A stretch of 64,000 nucleotides of DNA from Carya illinoinensis (taxonomy: Eukaryota; Streptophyta; Magnoliopsida; Fagales; Juglandaceae): assembly GCF_018687715.1 (NCBI RefSeq), contig NC_056762.1:20163364-20227363 (forward strand), read 5' to 3'. The translations under genes were made by a program, and so were the position numbers. Positions 35,079 through 46,388 of the stretch are shown piece by piece. The notes beneath the pieces were generated by a model. That model was given only the letters and a program-made list of their open reading frames with translations, was not told the DNA's origin and made no database searches. Each line of letters opens with the position of its first letter. The first letter of the stretch is position 1.

Positions 35079-38000
35079 TGTGACGCCCTCAGATTCCGTT
35101 TGGGATCGGACGGACATCCGAAACGTCGAGACATGTAACACAAAGTTACCTGCTCCCGTTCATGAACTTGAATTTAACATAAACCTTAGCATAACATGAT
35201 ATAAATGTGAACTTGAGACATAATGTAAACATGAACATAACATAACATGAACGTGAACTTGAACATAACATGTACGTGAATATAACATGACATGAACGTG
35301 AACATAAACATAACATAACATGAACGTTAGCTTGAACATAACATAAACGTGAATATAACATGATATGAACATGAACTTACAACTTAACGTGAACATGAAC
35401 ATAACATGTACGTGAACATAACATAACCTAACATGAACTTGATCTGAAACTTATTCTTATCTCATGGGGTCACCATGATTGCTTATTCTTATCTCATGGG
35501 GTTAACCATGATTGCTTTTTCTTAATTTCTTGACATGAACTTGAAATCTTGTTCAATAGACTTAATTAATAACGTGACCATATGGGTGCTACACGGGTCC
35601 CCTTAAGCCGTGTGTCTCTGCCAATTACCGCATTACAACATAGGTATCTACATCATCTGTGAGTACGTTAATATGTACTCCACAGTTATTGTGGCCCCAC
35701 ATATCTACATGTCACAATTGATGTGTCTCACGTAGTGTATACTCCACAGTTGTTGTGGCCCCATATTTCATGCTTCATAGTTATTGTGGTCCCATGAATT
35801 ATTTGTGCCACATTTTCTATAAAAACATGTAAAATAAAATATGGCTCCATCAGCGTTAGTGCCCGACACGCTTCGGTGACCAGCTAGTTAGGCCTCATTC
35901 GCAACCTGTTGACTGTACTTCGTCAACATAGGAAATTTCACACCTATTTAGACACTCCAGCATGAACAAAGGAGTTCTACTAGGATACCTCATCCTAGCA
36001 CTTAGGGTCGTAATTGACATGAATAACTTAGCATGAACGTAATTTGAAACTTAACTTAACATAAACTTAATCTGTCTTCTTTACTTAACACGACATACTT
36101 GCAAATAGTAAATATTACATTATATGACATACATGTAACATGTGGCATACTTAACATGGCATACTTATAACATATAGCATTACATGACATAATAGATTGT
36201 GTAACAGATAAATATTCGTGACAGAATAAATCATGCATAATAGATAAACATATAATGACGTGGCATGGCATAAAATATATGATAACATATATACATAAAT
36301 TGTAGTTCCCTTACCCATCATACATACACAGTAAACTGATAATAAGTTAGAAGCTAACTTATCTCGATCGTCACGCTCTACGAGAATAAAGTGCGAAACA
36401 CAAGAAACTGTAAGAGAGTATTTTAAAAGTTAAAAATTTAATTACTAACAATTAGAAATGTGTAAAAGAGACAAATTAGAGTAAAATTACTATTTTACCC
36501 TTTACATATAGAAAAATGACCATTTTACCCATAACTTAAGGATTTCACATCCTAACTGCAAAAATTTCTAAAATTTACCTTCCTCATGTAAATCTTGTCC
36601 TAAACTCAAATATCAACTCAGAAAAAATTAAAACAAAACACAACTACAGAAAATACACTATAGCCAAAACACCTACAAGCCATTTATCTTGATTGTTGTT
36701 GCAATTCCTTCCAACTTCAAAACTCTTGCTTAAACCAAAATTTTGCAACAAGGATCTTCCTATCCTAACTTTAAAATCATACTTAAAACATTCATTTAGA
36801 AAAAAACTAATAATCAACACCAAACATTTTGTAAAAAGATCCAAACCCTTGAATTACAAGCGTTGACCCTAGATCAAAACATATCCAAGAATTCCAAAAA
36901 ATAAAATCTTACTTCTAACATATTCATAACATCATCCTAAGATCAACCATGCTTTAAATCATCAAACTAAAGTAATCAAAATCACAAAATAACACTTGGA
37001 TTTTTTTTTTTTTTTTTTTTACACTTAGTCCAAAAATAGAAACTTTTTTCTAAACTAGTTTTGATCAATCTCTTGATCCATGGTTACAAAGATGAGATCT
37101 TCAAACTAAAACATCACATGGTTTAAAAAAATGTGTCTTAAAGAAGATCCAACCATCAAACTTAAAATCTCATGGCTAAAACTCAATATAACATAGATCT
37201 AACCCAAAAACATCAAATCTTAGGCCTAACTGAAATCCTCTTGCATAGAAAAATCATATCTTTAAAACTAATACTAAATATCTTCGAAATAACATCCTAA
37301 CATGAAAATAAGAGACTTAGGATCATCATATAAAAATATCAAAGCCTTTAGAGTAAAATCAAACCTCGAAATATTCAAATTTTCTCCAAATAAAAACTGT
37401 TTTTCCACTTCCAGTTTTCAAGTCTCAAGATCTACAAAAATATATCATCAAAAGCTTTATTCATACAACAAAACCTCAATGAAAACTCTTAAACACATGC
37501 TAACAACACTCCATAAAATTTTCAGACCATGATATGTCCATTAGCTTGGTCAAAAACTCCCAAATATAACATATTCTCCAGTTTCACGCCCAGAATGACC
37601 TTTGCATGGTTAAAAATAATTTTTACTGACCAAATCACCATGGAATGATACCTATAATATATTTACAGAAACTATACTCAAAGAAGAACAACTTTTATGA
37701 AGGAGTCATCATGTGTAAATACTTACAAAGGGTCAAAAATCGTCACGCAAAAAGACCTAGAAATCTACCTGAGAGAGCTCTTTTGGGTTTCTCTCTAAGA
37801 ATGGGGTGAAGAAGTGATTAAAGGGAAAGAAGTGTGTCTTGCACGGCTCTATACTTCTAGAGGAGGAAGATATGGACTTGAATGACCATTGATTGGAGGT
37901 AGCTATGTGACATAAAGTGGAGAATAGAGATGGGAAAGGACTGCCTGCAGAAGCTGTGAGATATGGAGTTTGATGGGGTGGGTTTCTTCATCTCATCTAG

Positions 38001-39075
38001 GCACTATTGGGTGCAGCCAAGGAAAGTGGATGGTCTGCCATGTGGGGGAGGAAACTTCTTCAAGAAGTTTTGTCAAGATGGCCAAATTCGTGAGTCTTGG
38101 TGGGCCTCAATCAAGTGGACTTCAATTTGGGGTTTAAAGGGGGTTTGGTTAGGGTTTGAGATGCTATCAAGCCCAAATCCAATTTTCTTGGCCCAATAAA
38201 ATTTCCAAGATTTAAAAGGTTAGATAATGATGTCATAACATGTATTTGAGAAATTAATAGCATGTGGAAGTGATTTAATCAAGTGATTAAACACAATGCT
38301 AGAAATTGGATCAAAAAGGGTTTGAAGGCCAATTTAGGGTTTGGGGAAACCATTTAGAATTTCGGTTTCAACCAAGCTTTTTAGGTTTCAATTGGATTCC
38401 AACCATTTAGGGTTTCACTAGGGTTGAAATTCTCTTTGATCTGGCTCAAATTGGTTGATCAGATGAAAAAGGTTTTGCTTAGGTGGCATGATCTTACACC
38501 TTGATTTCCTTCACAAATCCATCTAATGGTTCCTCTTTATGCCAAGTGTCTAATACTATTCACTATGTGTGGCTAAGATCTTACCAAGTGTCCAAATAAA
38601 ACTTTTCTAACCTAATTTGGACATTCCACTCTGTGATTTTGAAAACACTGCACTTAGTACGCTTATCAAGGTTACTATTCACTCAAAAAAATGCGTAATA
38701 AAATTAGTACTAAAAAATCTTAAATATTCATATTAACCAACAGTAAAAATCGTTTACCAAAACTCAACCCCAAAGTGTCCCTAAAAATAAATTCACAATT
38801 TCGAACAGCTGTTTCGTCCGAAATTATGAAAATGTCTTATTGTGCCATAAAATCCTAAATATTCAACTGAGTTTAGTGGCGCAGACCATAACATACTCTG
38901 ACACTTCTAACTACCTCAAACAATTAAAATTGCATTTCTGGCACTATAATGAGTAATAACACTGATTATGTTGACAATCTAAAACCTTTGCAATTAGCCG
39001 ATTCGTGAAAACTTACAGAGTTTTCACGAGGTTCCTCAAGAAATTATACCATTGAATTTCTAGCAGGCTGTTATA
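35079..39075. mobile_element. 4-kb LTR-like element (TGTGACGCCC family)
   Basis: The unit starts TGTGACGCCCTCAGATTCC and ends CTAGCAGGCTGTTATA, with CCCAC before and CTCAC after (4 of 5 bases matching). The start is related to that of 29757. It has no protein domain; interior open frames at 37960-38200 and 36644-36844 are short and unrecognised. A solo LTR of a long-LTR family or a large non-autonomous retroelement both fit. The final base being A in TA rather than CA is a weak point. Confidence 0.5.
35165..35445. repeat. degenerate minisatellite of ATAACATGAACGTGAAC-like units
   Basis: About 15-20 loosely repeated 12-18-bp units (CATAACATGAACGTGAACT, AACATAACATGTACGTGAA and similar) fill 280 bp. 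Related ACATGGCATAC/AACATAT units recur at 36060-36290. It lies inside the 35079-39075 element. Confidence 0.85.
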
Positions 39076-39080
39076 CTCAC

Positions 39081-40024
39081 GCTATGTGCGACACCCAAGC
39101 TCGCATATCCTCCACCCTCCTTGCCAATGGCATCAACGACTTCTCATTGAAAAATGTCCATTTCAATTACTACGATTGGCCCCTCGAATCATGAAGAGAC
39201 ACCCTCGCCACACCCACCATTCCACAGCTCTACAAAAGCATTGTCTAGGTAACTCTCTTGGTCCTATGAGTACTCCTATATGTTTTAGTTATTCTCTAAC
39301 TCTAGCATACGCATCTGCGAGGGTTTGAGATTTGGGGAGTTGTTTCCTATTAAAACATTTTAGTTGGATCGAAACTGACAGTTAGCATTTTTGACCCGCA
39401 AGTTAGTTCAAACCTTAGTAGAGTTACCAAGATGATGTTTTTGCACATGCCATCAACTTTTTAGTTTGTCGGTCGGGTCGGGTCGGGTCATCAACTTTTG
39501 TGCACAGCCCTAGTTTTATATAGTATTTTAGATGTTAATTTCTTTTAACATAAAATAGCTTTGATGTATTACATTAAAGTAACGTGTCAATTCATAAACT
39601 TATATTTATAAGATTGTTTTGTAGACGTAACACTACTTTGATATCTATTTCCATTGAATGCTTAAGAGAATGCTTATCCTTTATACTAGATTTGTGATTA
39701 AGTCTTGCCCACACAAAATCTTGGCCATGCAATCATCTTTGGAAAAATCTTGTTGCAAGCACAATTACGCACTAATATGTGTACCAATCTAATATGATTG
39801 GTCAAAAAGTAGATTTTATTGAAAACAGTGTTAATTTAAATTTTAAATATGAAGGAATTAATATTGGTACGCAGATTACTTCACAACTTTACTTGTACGT
39901 AGCAAAACTCATCACGTTTTAGTTAACTGGGTCATTGTTTGTAACTGGGCCAACATATTTGGTAAATAAGGGTTTCTGGGCCATTGTTTGTAACTGGGCC
40001 TACATATTACTTACCAAAGTTATA
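39081..40024. other. spacer with gene-like scrap and hAT-like terminus
   Basis: At 39088-39190 a plus-strand frame reads CDTQARISSTLLANGINDF... before a stop, which looks like decayed coding DNA; I cannot name it. GGGTCGGGTCGGGTC at 39475-39490 resembles an hAT-MITE end. The segment 39905-40010 (TAACTGGGTCATTGTTTGTAAC...) is related to 53450-53510. Confidence 0.4.
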
Positions 40025-40620
40025 ATTTTGTATACCAGCCAAAAGAAAGTGATAAGGTTAATTGTATGCATAAATGTTTTAGTTTTATGAAGGAAAGTAC
40101 AATATGGGAGACATTTTAAGAGATGAAAACCATTTTAAAAGAAAAGCTTCACCTTGTAAGGTTTTAAAAAAAAAAGAAAATATTATATATAAAGTATGTA
40201 TGCGATTGAGAATGCATGAATGAAATCTATGTTCTTATATGTTTACGGCATGAAGTAGTACATACTGAGTAATTAACTCATTTTATTTTTATGTATGCCC
40301 CACCCAGAAATAAAATGAGGACGAAGCTTCAGAACAAACATGGCCCAAGGAAAATGTGATGGAAACTTAGGCCTTTTGTAATTTATGAAATCTTATTTTG
40401 TAATAAAGACGCTATATTTTAACAAATGATTTCTGCTATAAAACTCTCTTATCTTTGTAAATGTAAATTTTAAATCGTAACTGCAAAATCTTTTATATCA
40501 TGGAAATTAGGGAAAGAAAAGTTTTAAATAGTCAATAATTTCTGTCTTATTGTTTTCTAAAAATCATTTTTTAAAACTCCAACTACAAGAATGGACATTA
40601 TATCGGTAAAGGTAGCAGGA
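40025..40620 (+). repeat. ~600-bp direct repeat, copy 1
   Basis: This is strongly similar along its length to 42185-42790, for example GGTTAATTGTATGCATAAAT, CACCTTGTAAGGTTTTAAA, ATGAGGACGAAGCTTCAG and GGCCTTTTGTAATTTATGAA. It starts near TGTATACC and ends near GGTAGCA, so an LTR role is possible, but no primer-binding site or polypurine tract is evident next to the copies. Confidence 0.75.
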
Positions 40621-42184
40621 CTCAATATAAATTTGGGATATTGATGTAGCTTCCTATGATTAAATGCACATGCATTGCAGGTTGTCATTTTTATGTTAAT
40701 TGGACCATGCAAGCATTGGCATTGGATTGACCATCTTATTCTTCAAATTTTAAAGAATATATAACTTTTTTACTTTTAGCTAATCACTCAAAACCTAAAA
40801 TTTATATTGGATTAGTCATCACATTTTTTATATAAATTATTATTATTTTTATTATTTATATTTCTTTAATTAATTTATATTTTTAAAATTAATTTTTTAT
40901 TTTATTTTCATAATCTACAATAATCTCCAAAAATTATATTCATTTTCATTTTCACAATTCAACAAACTTTAAAATAACAATCTCATATGTATATGAATGA
41001 TAAAATCTCATATGTAAATAAAAATCTCATATGTACAATCCAACATATAACAGCCCTACATGAGAAAATCCAACACTCCATCATGCTATCAGTCTCACCT
41101 TTTTCTTCACAAGATCAACAAGCAACTCTTCCAGTGGAAGAGAAGGCAATATCAGTATAAGCTTCATTACTGAGTTAGAACAAGATATTGGGAAGACATT
41201 TTGATTGGATTGAGCAAAAATATGCTTTGAAGATAAGCAAAATAATTTACATTATGTTCACCAAAATCAGATAAGCAATTTGGAAGCTCACAAGGTAGTT
41301 GTTTGGGAAAAATCAACTCTGAAATAGAGCAGCTACTTTGAAATTGGAATTAGATCTACAAGTACCTAAAAGCTTAAACACCTAGAATGACTCAATAAAT
41401 GGCTCAATAATCTTAAACACCCAGAAGCTATTCTCGACCATATCTATTGTAAAAATCAATGACCCGATATTAGATCTACAAGTACCACAACCAGCAAGCA
41501 CTAGATCCATGACCAAACATGCATAGCAAACAGCCACCGACGCAACATATGAAAATGAATGTTATTCACCCATGAATCAAATCAGACGCAAAAAGGGAAA
41601 TAAATCGCCAATAAATCAAAATGGAAATGAACTCAGTTTTTGAAATAAATCAATGAATGAGAGGGTTAAAAAAAGAAGAAGAAGAAGAAGAAGAAGAAGA
41701 GGCTATCATGGGAAATGAAAGATTCAGAGTGACGGGAGGAGCATCGTATCTCTTGGAAGAAGAATTGCCTAAGTGCGAAAGAATGGCTCTTACGAAGAGA
41801 AATAGGGAATGAGCCATGCTGGAGAGAAGGAGAAGAAGCTGAACGGAAGCCGTGCTGGAGAGAAGCTGCTGACAAAGAGAAGAAGAGAAGGAGAAGAGGG
41901 AACGAGTCGTGTGGGAGAGAAGGAGAACGCGGGAGAGGAAGAGAGAAAAGAAGAGTCGCGGAAAATGGAGAAATTCAATAAAAAATACATTTAGATTTCC
42001 TAAAGTTCTTTTCATATTTGAAAAGAAGAATAAATTTATTGTAGCTCATATTTGGGATAAACACAGTTTAGCTAATTCAATTTGGAGCAAATATAAATGA
42101 TATTTACAAAATTTGAAAATGAAAAGGCATATAGTTAATCTAATGCCAATGCTCTAACCCCCAGCACACGGGGCATAATTATGT
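40621..42184. other. segment between the 600-bp repeats
   Basis: No gene is supportable. There is an AT-rich MITE-like block at 40720-40990 and a low-complexity (GAA)n stretch at 41671-41700 followed by GAGA/GAAG-rich DNA to 41950, which gives spurious Ser/Leu-rich frames. If the flanking repeats are LTRs, this is the body of a non-coding (LARD/TRIM-like) element. Confidence 0.4.
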
Positions 42185-42790
42185 GTACTGGTCAAAGGAA
42201 AATGATCATAAGGTTAATTGTATGTATAAATGTTTTAGTTTTATGAAGGAAAGTAAAGGAAAGTACAAAATGGGAGACGTTTTAAGAAATGAAAACCATT
42301 TTAAAAAAAAAACCCTACCTTGTAAGGTTTTAAAGAAATGAAAATGTTTTATGTAAAGTATGTATGTGATTGAGAATGCATGAATAAAATCTATGTTCTT
42401 ATATGTTTACAGCATGAAGTAATACTTAATGAGTATTTAATTCATTTTATTTTTATGTGTGCCCCACCTAGGAATAAAATGAAGACGAAGCTTCAGGACA
42501 AACATGTACATGGCCAAAGGAAAATGTGACGGAAGCTTAGGCCTTTTGTAATTTATGAAATCTTATTTTGTAATAAAGACTTTATATTTTAATAAATGAT
42601 TTCTGCTGTAAAACTCTATCTTAGCTTTGTAAATATAAATTTCAAATCCTAACTCTAGAATCTTTTATACCCAAGGAATTAGGGAAATGAAAGTTTTAAA
42701 TAGTCATTAATTTCCATCTTATTATTTTCTAAAAATCATTTTCTAGAAGTCTCACTACAAGGATGGATGTTACAACGGTAAAGGTTGTAA
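42185..42790 (+). repeat. ~600-bp direct repeat, copy 2
   Basis: Second copy of 40025-40620; it carries a 12-bp tandem GGAAAGTAAAGGAAAGTA variation near 42248 and ends where the copia LTR begins (42794). Confidence 0.75.
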
Positions 42791-42793
42791 AAT

Positions 42794-43069
42794 TGTAGAA
42801 AATTTGTAACTTGTAAGCTGAAAACATAGAGAATAGAGAGGCTATAGAAGAAATACTTCTCATTATGATCGAATGAATGAATCAATGTTATACAATCAGT
42901 TCACTTATATAAATACAATGATTATTTACAACGTGACATCTAGACCACTAATGTTCATAGCTACATAACTAACTTAACTACCAATCACAGGTATTCAAGC
43001 CTTTTGTTTCTGTTTGGCTTCTTGAGCTTTCAATTCCAGACCTTCTATATGATTTTGTAAATGCCAACA
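42794..43069 (-). mobile_element. copia 3' LTR (minus strand)
   Basis: On the minus strand a polypurine tract, GAGGAGGGG (43070-43079), is directly followed by TGTTGGCATTTACAAAATC. The 276-bp segment ends ...TTTTCTACA, a TG...CA LTR. It follows the copia coding remnant in the right order. A 5' LTR is not present. Confidence 0.7.
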
Positions 43070-43080
43070 CCCCTCCTCAA

Positions 43081-43640
43081 GATGAGAATGGATCTTAATC
43101 ATTCCCATCTAGCGAATAAGATGATGAAAGTTGAGTGAACCGAGGGGTTTGGTTAATATGTCAGCTAATTGATGCTTAGAAGGAATGTGTATTATTTTGA
43201 TGAGTCCTGCCTGTAATTTTTCCCTAACTAAGTGACAATCCAGTTGAATATGTTTAGTCCTTTCGTGATGCACAGGAATAGAAGCAATTTCAAATTCTGG
43301 TTTGCTATCAGTAAACAATAAAGCAGCTTGAGAATGTTAAACATTTAAATCAGCTAGCAGATATATAAGCCATTGGATTTCACATGTAGTTGATGCTAAG
43401 GTTGTACTCAGATTCAGCAAATGACTTGCTAATAGTTGGCTGTTTCTTCGATTTCCATGAGATAAGAGAGTCTCCTATGAACACTGTGAACTCAGTTACA
43501 CTTCTTCTAGTGTCCAAGCATCCACTCTAGTCACTATTTGAGCATGCTTTTAGATGTAGAGATGATTTTGCAAACATGAAAATGCCCTGACCTGGTGTAG
43601 CTTTAATGTATCGAAGTACCCTTTCAACTGCTTGAAGATG
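43081..43640 (-). pseudogene. copia polyprotein remnant (RT end and RNase H)
   Basis: The minus strand encodes, across several stops, the copia C-terminus: VLRYIKATPGQGIFMF, then [28 protein letters not shown], then [19 protein letters not shown] and [16 protein letters not shown] near 43130. These are the standard RNase H motifs (SSAEAEY-, RTKHID-, [12 protein letters not shown]). Gag, integrase and most of the RT are missing; it is cut at about 43640 against another copia fragment in the opposite orientation. Confidence 0.8.
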
Positions 43641-43649
43641 TAATGTACT

Positions 43650-43986
43650 TGGAGTAGCCATAAATTGACTAACCATATGTATCAAAGTACCCTTTCACCA
43701 TGGACAGCTCAGCTCATAAAACATTCTAACTCAACCAATCTCCAAGCCTTTTCCTACTCCAACTGGGCTGGAGACCCTAACAACCTTCGGTCCTCCACCG
43801 GATACTGCCTATTCCTCTGTTCTAAGATCCTTTCGTGGAGCTCTCAAAATTAAAAGATTGTATCCCACTCGAGTACTACTGAATATAGGGCCATTTCTAA
43901 CACCACAGTTGAGATGATCTAGGTCCATTCTATCCTCCATGAATTGGGCATCAGTCTTCCACAGCCACCAAATCCTTGGCGTGATA
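43650..43986 (+). pseudogene. second copia polyprotein remnant, 5' part
   Basis: Plus-strand RNase H coding sequence: LQAFSYSNWAGDPNNLRSS, TGYCLFLCSKILSWSSQ, then STTEYRAISNTT and HSILHELGISLPQ. It stops at WRDT where the L1 poly(A) side (a T run from 43989) begins, and resumes at about 46110. It belongs to a different copia family from 43081-43640. Confidence 0.8.
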
Positions 43987-46109
43987 CTTTTTTTTTTTTC
44001 TTATGGAAGACCAACTTCATTGAAGATAAAATGATTATAGACATTTATCAAGCCAAAGATCTTGAGAAAGAAAGTCTGGAATACAATCTTCCCACATCTC
44101 AATATTCTCAACATTCCAAGCATATCGTGCAAGACTATGTGCTGTAGAGTTACCCTCTCTAAATACATGTGCAAAAGAACAATATGCAAAACAGGTTTTT
44201 AATCTGATAACTTCACCATAAAGAGCCCGAAGTTCATAATCAAGCATATCATTCTTCTTCAAGGAATCAACAAGCAGCAGGTAATCGGATTCCACAATTA
44301 GGTTCATGACAGCCCTACCAGCATACAACTGCATCCCATAGAAAACAACCAAGAGTTCAATGGTTTCTGGGTTTTCCAATTCATTTTCAATCTTACTTGC
44401 TGCCATAAGCATTTGACCCTTGTCATCCCTGAGAATCTCCCCAATTCCAGCCTTTTTAAGGTCACAAAACATGGCCCCATCGGTATTAAGCTTCAAGAAC
44501 TTAGCTAGAGGTGGACACCAGCTGAGATGCTTCTATAGTTGTGTATGAGACTGACCCTTTACAGATTTCTCGAAGGCCTATAACATGTTTAGCAACCTGT
44601 TTTGTGGACAAAACCACATTCTCAAAAGCCATCTTGTTCCTTCTATACCAAAAACCCCAAGCCAGAGAGCAAAAAATGGCCAAGCTATCATAATCCTTCA
44701 TTAGACAAATCTAAGATACTAAATCAAATAGCTTAGCAGTTGGGTTCATAGCCAAGCTAGGCACAAGTTTTTTCCAAAAATCTTGAAGAACATTGCAACT
44801 AAACACAGCATGGTTTAAGTCCTCAACTGAATACTCATAGAAGTTGCACTTACCTTCAGTAACCACCTTTTTCTTCATAAGATTATCCTTTGTAGGAAGG
44901 CCATCTCTACATGCTCTTCAAGCAAAGATTTTAACCTTACTTGGCACTAGTAATTTCCATAAAACCTTCCAAACCACCTTCTGACTACCCATCTCTGAAG
45001 TCTCTGCTGCAACAGCCTTTAATTGGTTTGATATAAAACGATAGCAACTTCGAACTGTAAACTTGCCATTCCTTTCATTCTCCCAAATCTATTTATCAAC
45101 TGTATGTTCTGGCCCTATCATCAACTTACTTATTGCTGTGACCACATTTGGATTGAAAAGAGATCTAACCATTCTTATATCCCAGCATCTCTGACTTTCA
45201 GCAAACAAAATCTCCACCAGATCCTTTCTATGATCCTCAGAAATTACATAACCTTCTTGAATCAGAGCCTTATGTCCAAGTATCCATTTTTCAGTCCATA
45301 ATTGTGCTGCTTTCTATCTCCTATCCGCCATCTACATTCCTCTTTTAAACATCTTATTGCTTCCCATATACCTCTCCATGTGTAGGAAGGGCAATGACCC
45401 AAACCCGCCTCAAAGAAACCTGATTTTGAAAAGTATCTTGCCTTAAACATTTTATGAAGCAGAGAAGTGTCATCTTGAATTAATCTCAACACTTGCTTTG
45501 CAAGAAGAGCAAGATTGAATGTCCTAAGATCCTTAAAAACCATTCCCCATTCCGATTTCCTCTTACACATACTACTCAAACTCACCCAATGGATCCTCCT
45601 TTCCTCTTGCTATTGGCCCCACCATAATTTAGCCATAAGACTCTCTAAAAGAGAACAAAAACCACTAGGCAAAATAAAACAACTCATCGCATATGAGGGA
45701 ATGGAGAGAGCTACAGCTTTCAATAAAACTTCCTTCCCCCCTTGAGAAAGCAATTTTTTTTTCCCGACATTGGAGGTTCTGCCGTACTTTCTGTTTAATG
45801 GATTGAAAAGCCCTATTTTTTTTAACAACCAACTATTGGTGGTAGACCAAGGTATTTCTCATATTGTTGGAACTCCCCATTGCCCCACAATAGCCCAATT
45901 TCTTCTCTCTTTTCCCTCTTCATATTACTGCTAAACACCATAGCAGTTTTCTCCTTATTTATTTTCTGACTCGACACATTTTCACAAGCATGTAATAGGG
46001 CTTATATCCATATATTTCCTTCCACTTCAGCCTAACAAAATATCAAGTAGTCATATGCAAAAAGCAAATGATTTATGTTTGGGCCGCCCTACAAACTTTA
46101 ATACCTGAA
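43987..46109 (-). mobile_element. L1-type LINE nested in copia
   Basis: The T-run at 43989-44000 is the complement of an A-tail. Reading leftward from 46109: RT remnants, GKEVLLKAVALSIPSYAMSC (45610-45730), FKDLRTFNLALLAKQVLRL (45480-45560), a zf-RVT region with many stops, FWYRRNKMAFENVV (44590-44660), then an RNase H domain from LKLNTDGAMF to AHSLARYAWNVEN (44035-44496), which is open for over 150 codons. Its RNase H catalytic Asp (NTDGA) and the second acidic strand (VESDYLLLVDSL) are present. It is 5'-truncated in RT. The frame is broken elsewhere, so the element is dead. Confidence 0.85.
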
Positions 46110-46388
46110 ATTTTACTTCTCAACCCAGCTTCCTTTATGCAATTTACTTGACATGCCAATCCTCCGATCCACTCTCACACAAATTAAAGCACGTACATCT
46201 CCATGGACTATCGCAATGTTCGTGATCAAGTAGTCTTTCGTGAGCTTAATGTTCGTTTCATTTCTTCTAAGGATCGAGTTGCATATGTCCTAACAAAGCC
46301 ACTTCCCACTGCTTGGATTTTGTTTTTCTATTTTTGGGCAAAACAACCTCAACATTCAAGAGCTACTCTTGAGCTTACAGGGGCATGC
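46110..46388 (+). pseudogene. second copia remnant, 3' part to polypurine tract
   Basis: Plus-strand copia RNase H resumes with ISMDYRNVRDQVVFRELNVR and FISSKDRVAYVLTKPLPTA (normally ADIFTKPLP), ending in a purine tract AGGGGCATGC at 46379-46388. A 3' LTR beginning TGAAACATAG at 46389 is likely, but I cannot place its end. Confidence 0.75.

Noticed and set aside
41650..42015. Ser/Leu/Phe-rich 121-codon frame that resembles a signal peptide
   Set aside because: It is a translation of GAA/GAGA low-complexity DNA; no domain follows.
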